Of a DNA stretch of 64,000 nt, positions 60,046 through 64,000 are shown piece by piece. Source of the DNA: Dromaius novaehollandiae (taxonomy: Eukaryota > Chordata > Aves > Casuariiformes > Dromaiidae); contig NC_088099.1 in assembly GCF_036370855.1 (NCBI RefSeq), positions 137,123,017 to 137,187,016 of the forward strand, written 5' to 3'. The position numbers and the translations under genes were made by a program. Position 1 is the stretch's first letter. Each line of letters opens with the position of its first letter. Under the pieces are notes generated by a model that ran no database searches, had not been told where the DNA came from, and saw only the letters and a list, made by a program, of their open reading frames with translations.

Positions 60046-63000
60046 TGCTTTGAACAAGACTACTTCTATCCTTACAATTAGGAAAAGTCCTTTTACTGAA
60101 TCAGGAGTGTGGTTCTGTTCTACTGTTCTCGGCAGGGAAATAGTGGAGGGAAAGATAGGGAGGTTTGCTGGAGCTGGTGTTAAGCTTCTACTTTTTTGAA
60201 TTCTTCCTTAATGATCTAGGAAGGAGCACATGAAGATTGTGTAGTGGAGGCAGGAACATATCAACTGGAGTTGTGGATCACTCAAAGTCAGAAAGATAAT
60301 GAAAGAAAGAAAAATAATGAAATTTAGATTGAAATAGGGAGGACAATATAACACAGGGTTTTGACTGGATGGAGTTACTTAAAAATCGGAAATGCTAAGA
60401 AATATCGGGGGCTTGAAAAGCGGACACCAAAACAGTTATGACTATAGAATACAATGAGGCAAGGAAAAATGGGAGTATGAAGCAGGGGAGGATGGAAATA
60501 ACTGACTGATTTAAATATACAGAGAAATAACACATCATAGTGCCTGTCTGTACTGCTTCGGTTAAAACATGCCTGAAGTACTCTTTGGAGTCTTCATCCT
60601 GGAAGATGACAAATGATAAATGTTGCTACCAAAAAGGATTAAGTATCTGTGAAAAATGTGTGTGCAGATGGGGTGGGGGAGTGAAAACCGTTACATATGT
60701 GGTGAAACTCAGGGGAATGATTAGAAACTCACAGTCATTTCTTACAGTCGACTTTCAGTGCTTGATCCCTCATGGACTTCAGCTGTCATAATTTCAAAGG
60801 TTACCATCCCCTGTTGCCCACCACTGTTCCTCGAGGCAGGCTACTGACTGCTACCACGATACACCAGGAGTATTGCAGTTCTGAAAATATATAGCAAATG
60901 ACACCAGACTTTGTAGGCACAGGGACTGCAGCTGTCTAGCGTTCAAGTCTTTTATAAACCTTTAGAGGCCCTGAGCTGGCCTAGCCCCTCTCCGAATGGT
61001 CTGGGTTTGTAGGTGTGCCTCTGGTCTGTCTGGTATGGGTACTCTCAGTGCCTAGTTTTGGTGCAGTTTTTCTGAGGCTCTGTGAAGGGCCTTCAACTTC
61101 CATCAGTTAGAAAAGAAAGAGACAGGATGTGTAGTTTTACTGACTTTGTGCAGCCATGCTAAACTTTGGCCTGAAACTTTAAGCTGATATATGAAAGTAT
61201 TCTTTGAAAGTATTCTTTTATAGTTCATGTCCTGAACTGTGATATTGGCTAGCCGCATAGTGTACTCTGTCCTGGAGAGGGCTGCATTCAGTGCTGGATG
61301 AGTATATATTCCACTACATTAAATTTGTAAAAGGTTTTGGGATTCTTTGAGATGAAATGAGCTATATAAATGCAAGCTGGTATTATGTTTGCAAAATCTG
61401 TGTGACTGAAAAGATCAATCTTCCAGAAAAATGTCAGTAGATACAACCAGTTTATTATTTCTGGAGTCTGAGAATAGGAAGGGGATAGAAAATAAAACCC
61501 AGCGGACTGGATAGAAGTAATCTGTTTTAGTTTCTCTTCCTTCCTAAAAGAATGCATTGATGGATTAGAGAGAATGTCAAATATTACCTTGGACTTGACC
61601 TTTCATAGGTCATATAGCCTGTCATTACTATGTATCATAGCCTCTGTCTTTTCCTACATAATGAAATATTGTAACTAATTGTTCACAAGTATGAGATATA
61701 TAGTCCAATAAATCTGTGATTAATTATTAAAATACAATTCTTTCAATTTATGGGATTTTAAAAAGTATTACTTAGTAATGTAGAAATCTGTCCAGATGTT
61801 GATGTGTTATAGATGGGTTTTGTGTGTAGAATGACCCCTTTCTGCATATTTCATGAAATCTCATTTTAAACATTCAGCATGGTGTACTTTTTAATCACAT
61901 TCTCATCTACAGAATTTCAAAGAGGTTGTTTTGAGTGGTAGAACCAAACTCAAGAATACTACAAATGAAAGAACGTTAGTAGGGGACTTGGGTCCTACCA
62001 AATAATATCTGGGTTGCCAAGTATCTGATTTCTTTTAGCACAGACTGGAAATCTACCCAGTTTCTTTGGGAAAGCTCAGTAGTGTGTTGTCTGACAAATG
62101 CATGCAACTGGAAGTAGCCGGTAGCTTCAATAGCTGTCTTTCTGCATCACATCCCTATGTCTTTATGTCATTGTCATCCCACTTTATGAACAAAAATTGG
62201 TGGTGCCCTGCTCTGAGTGAATAAGATCTGGGAAATACCATGTATTGGTGGTCAGGTAAAAGTTCTGAGAAAATTAGGCAGATGTGAGCTAAGTGAAGAG
62301 GGCAAACAGGTAACTCCTCTCATATGCAGAGGTGTTCTGTCTCAGGTCTGTCCACTTTGGCAGGACCAAAAATAAATGTCTGGTGTATTCTGTATTGCAT
62401 GCTGTATGTGCACAACTGATCCGGCTTATATGTATCAGACATACTGTAAAGTTATAGATGTACTCAGCATGTCATGCAATGAGTGCTATGCGTGAGGCAT
62501 GCTGGGGTTGCAATTCTTATGTCAGCTTAATCCTACAAAGTGCAAAATAATTCTAAGTGGCATAGTCTCCTGTGCAAAGCAGTAGAGGTGACAAGCTTGT
62601 CTTTTGTTCTTAAACTTCCCATCGGATATTAAAGGCCTGTTTCAACAGTCTTTGAAATCATCTGGAGTCTGTCCAGCGACTTAGTGGACACTAGACAGCC
62701 ACAAGTTAGTCAAAAGTTTGTTCTGCTCTTTTTCACTTCAAAGTAGCAAAATCATGTATATTTTAACAGGTAAGTATGTAACAGAAGTTGAAATATCTTT
62801 ACAAACAAAAATGCAAAATTGATTCTCTGGTTTTTGTTAGAATATCTATTATCCCTATTTATTTGGACAATTATCAGCTCTTTATAAAATGTTGCTATTT
62901 TGGAAAGAAGTAAAAATGTGAATCCAAAGATTGCTTTTTCTATATAAAAAATGAATACTATACTTTCTGCTGTTTCACATCAGGTATTTGACAAATATTA

Positions 63001-63478
63001 TTCTCCAGGACAGAAATCTTTCATGCAATTGAGTGACAGTAAAAATAGCTTCTGACTTGGTAGATTCTCACACAAGAAATTACAAATAGCAAACAGGAAA
63101 AGTTAATTGTTTTTTAACAAATCTTTGGCTGAAAACTAATTTCTCAGAGTGGCTGAGGGAAAGAAACAGAAACCACAAAAACAATTTTTATGTAAATTGG
63201 GATAGTCTGAAAACAAAGTAAAGCACAGAATAATATTCTCAAAAGAGTCATCTAAGGCTTAATTTTCAGAAGTCTGCATTGACTTCAGATGAAAGTTTTG
63301 GTGTTTGGAACGCTGAAAAATCAACTATTCAGCAAAAAATTCCCATGAATGTCTCTTTCTAACTATGTATGAACTACAGGTTTTGCAATTGTTCTATTAT
63401 ACACATATATCTTTTTAAATCTCTATTAAGAAAAAATCCTTAGATTTTACATTTCTCACATGATATACTTTTGCTCTG

Positions 63479-63507
<29 letters not shown>
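63479..63507 (-). repeat. T29 tract
   Basis: Twenty-nine consecutive T residues, equivalent to a minus-strand poly-A tail. The sequence to its right (63508-63600) is not a repeat I recognise. Confidence 0.85.
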
Positions 63508-63510
<3 letters not shown>

Positions 63511-64000
63511 GAAGGAAATCTGCCCATAGCCTGGTCATCACTGGACTAACTGTGAGCATGTCACAGTCAGGAATAGGTTTTTATATTCCTAAAAAAATTA
63601 GTAAGGTAAAAAATATCAACTTAGTTTTAAAAGTCGGATTTGAGGCATGGCACTAATTAAGTGATACAAGTGTGGTTGAGGAAGAGCTGAGAATCAAATC
63701 TAGAACCCCAAATTATTAGTTTGATAGCTGAGTCGCTCTCTTTCTTACCCAGCATTAATCCTCAGTTATATCTATGTATGAATTTTGCTTTATAATCAAT
63801 GAACTTGCATGTCTATATCCCCTATTTGAAATACAGCTTTTTCTAATAACTTTGACCATAAACCCCTGCTGTATTCCAGCAAACAGCAGAAGTGTTCTCT
63901 AAATTCTATTATCACAGCAGTGTTTGTCAAAAGATTTTTGAAAATAATAATTTCAACTTGTGTAGGATAACTTTGTATAAGCCTACTATTTCGAAAGAAG

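Larger units (their letters stand above)
53447..64000. other. Host non-coding DNA, no clear gene
   Basis: AT-rich flank downstream of the 5' LTR on the plus strand. It contains an AT-dinucleotide block at 54229-54345, a 28-base exact tandem duplication at 55504-55559, AT-rich repeats at 59083-59123, (ATT)n at 60025-60045 and T29 at 63479-63507. Segment 58090-58480 is AT-rich with several TAAT/AATT motifs and might be a conserved non-coding element. Apart from an unconvincing 139-codon ORF (55007-55426), only short chance ORFs occur. Confidence 0.5.

Overview
The window looks like 64 kb of vertebrate nuclear DNA, most likely from a bird. It is AT-rich, has no recognisable host exon, and carries few interspersed repeats. 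Two of these are worn CR1-type LINE fragments of the kind found in birds and other sauropsids (about 23.24-24.40 kb and 34.16-34.69 kb, both minus strand). There are no operons, rRNA, tRNA or CRISPR signals. The host part reads as intergenic or intronic sequence: short chance ORFs, microsatellites, poly-A/T tracts and a few AT-rich blocks with palindromes that could be conserved non-coding elements. A crocodilian or turtle source cannot be excluded from sequence alone.

The one dense object is an endogenous retrovirus (ERV) on the minus strand at 45468-53446, about 8.0 kb. It has two full LTRs: the 5' LTR at 52745-53446 and the 3' LTR at 45468-46162, differing by roughly 35 substitutions plus several indels by eye (about 5%). 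In transcription order it has a serine-tRNA-like primer binding site, gag (52513 to 51009), a -1 frameshift heptamer GGGAAAC (51036 to 51030), protease, reverse transcriptase, RNase H, a truncated integrase, env, a 51-codon membrane-protein ORF, and the 3' LTR. All large genes are broken by stops or frame breaks, and the element shows no sign of current coding capacity.

The notable biology is the mixture of parts. The RT resembles class III (ERV-L-like) elements, which usually lack env. Here it is paired with a -1 gag-pro frameshift site of betaretroviral type, a gag without a visible CCHC zinc knuckle, and an env with a gammaretrovirus-like transmembrane subunit. A deletion has joined the integrase core to the middle of env surface sequence in one reading frame. 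Between env and the 3' LTR lies a small ORF with a good start context, one strong membrane segment and a Cys/Arg-rich tail, which may be an undescribed accessory gene.

Outside the ERV, three regions have some coding-like character but no recognised product: a minus-strand block at 7428-8066, a 177-codon minus-strand ORF at 28910-29443 and a 139-codon plus-strand ORF at 55007-55426.
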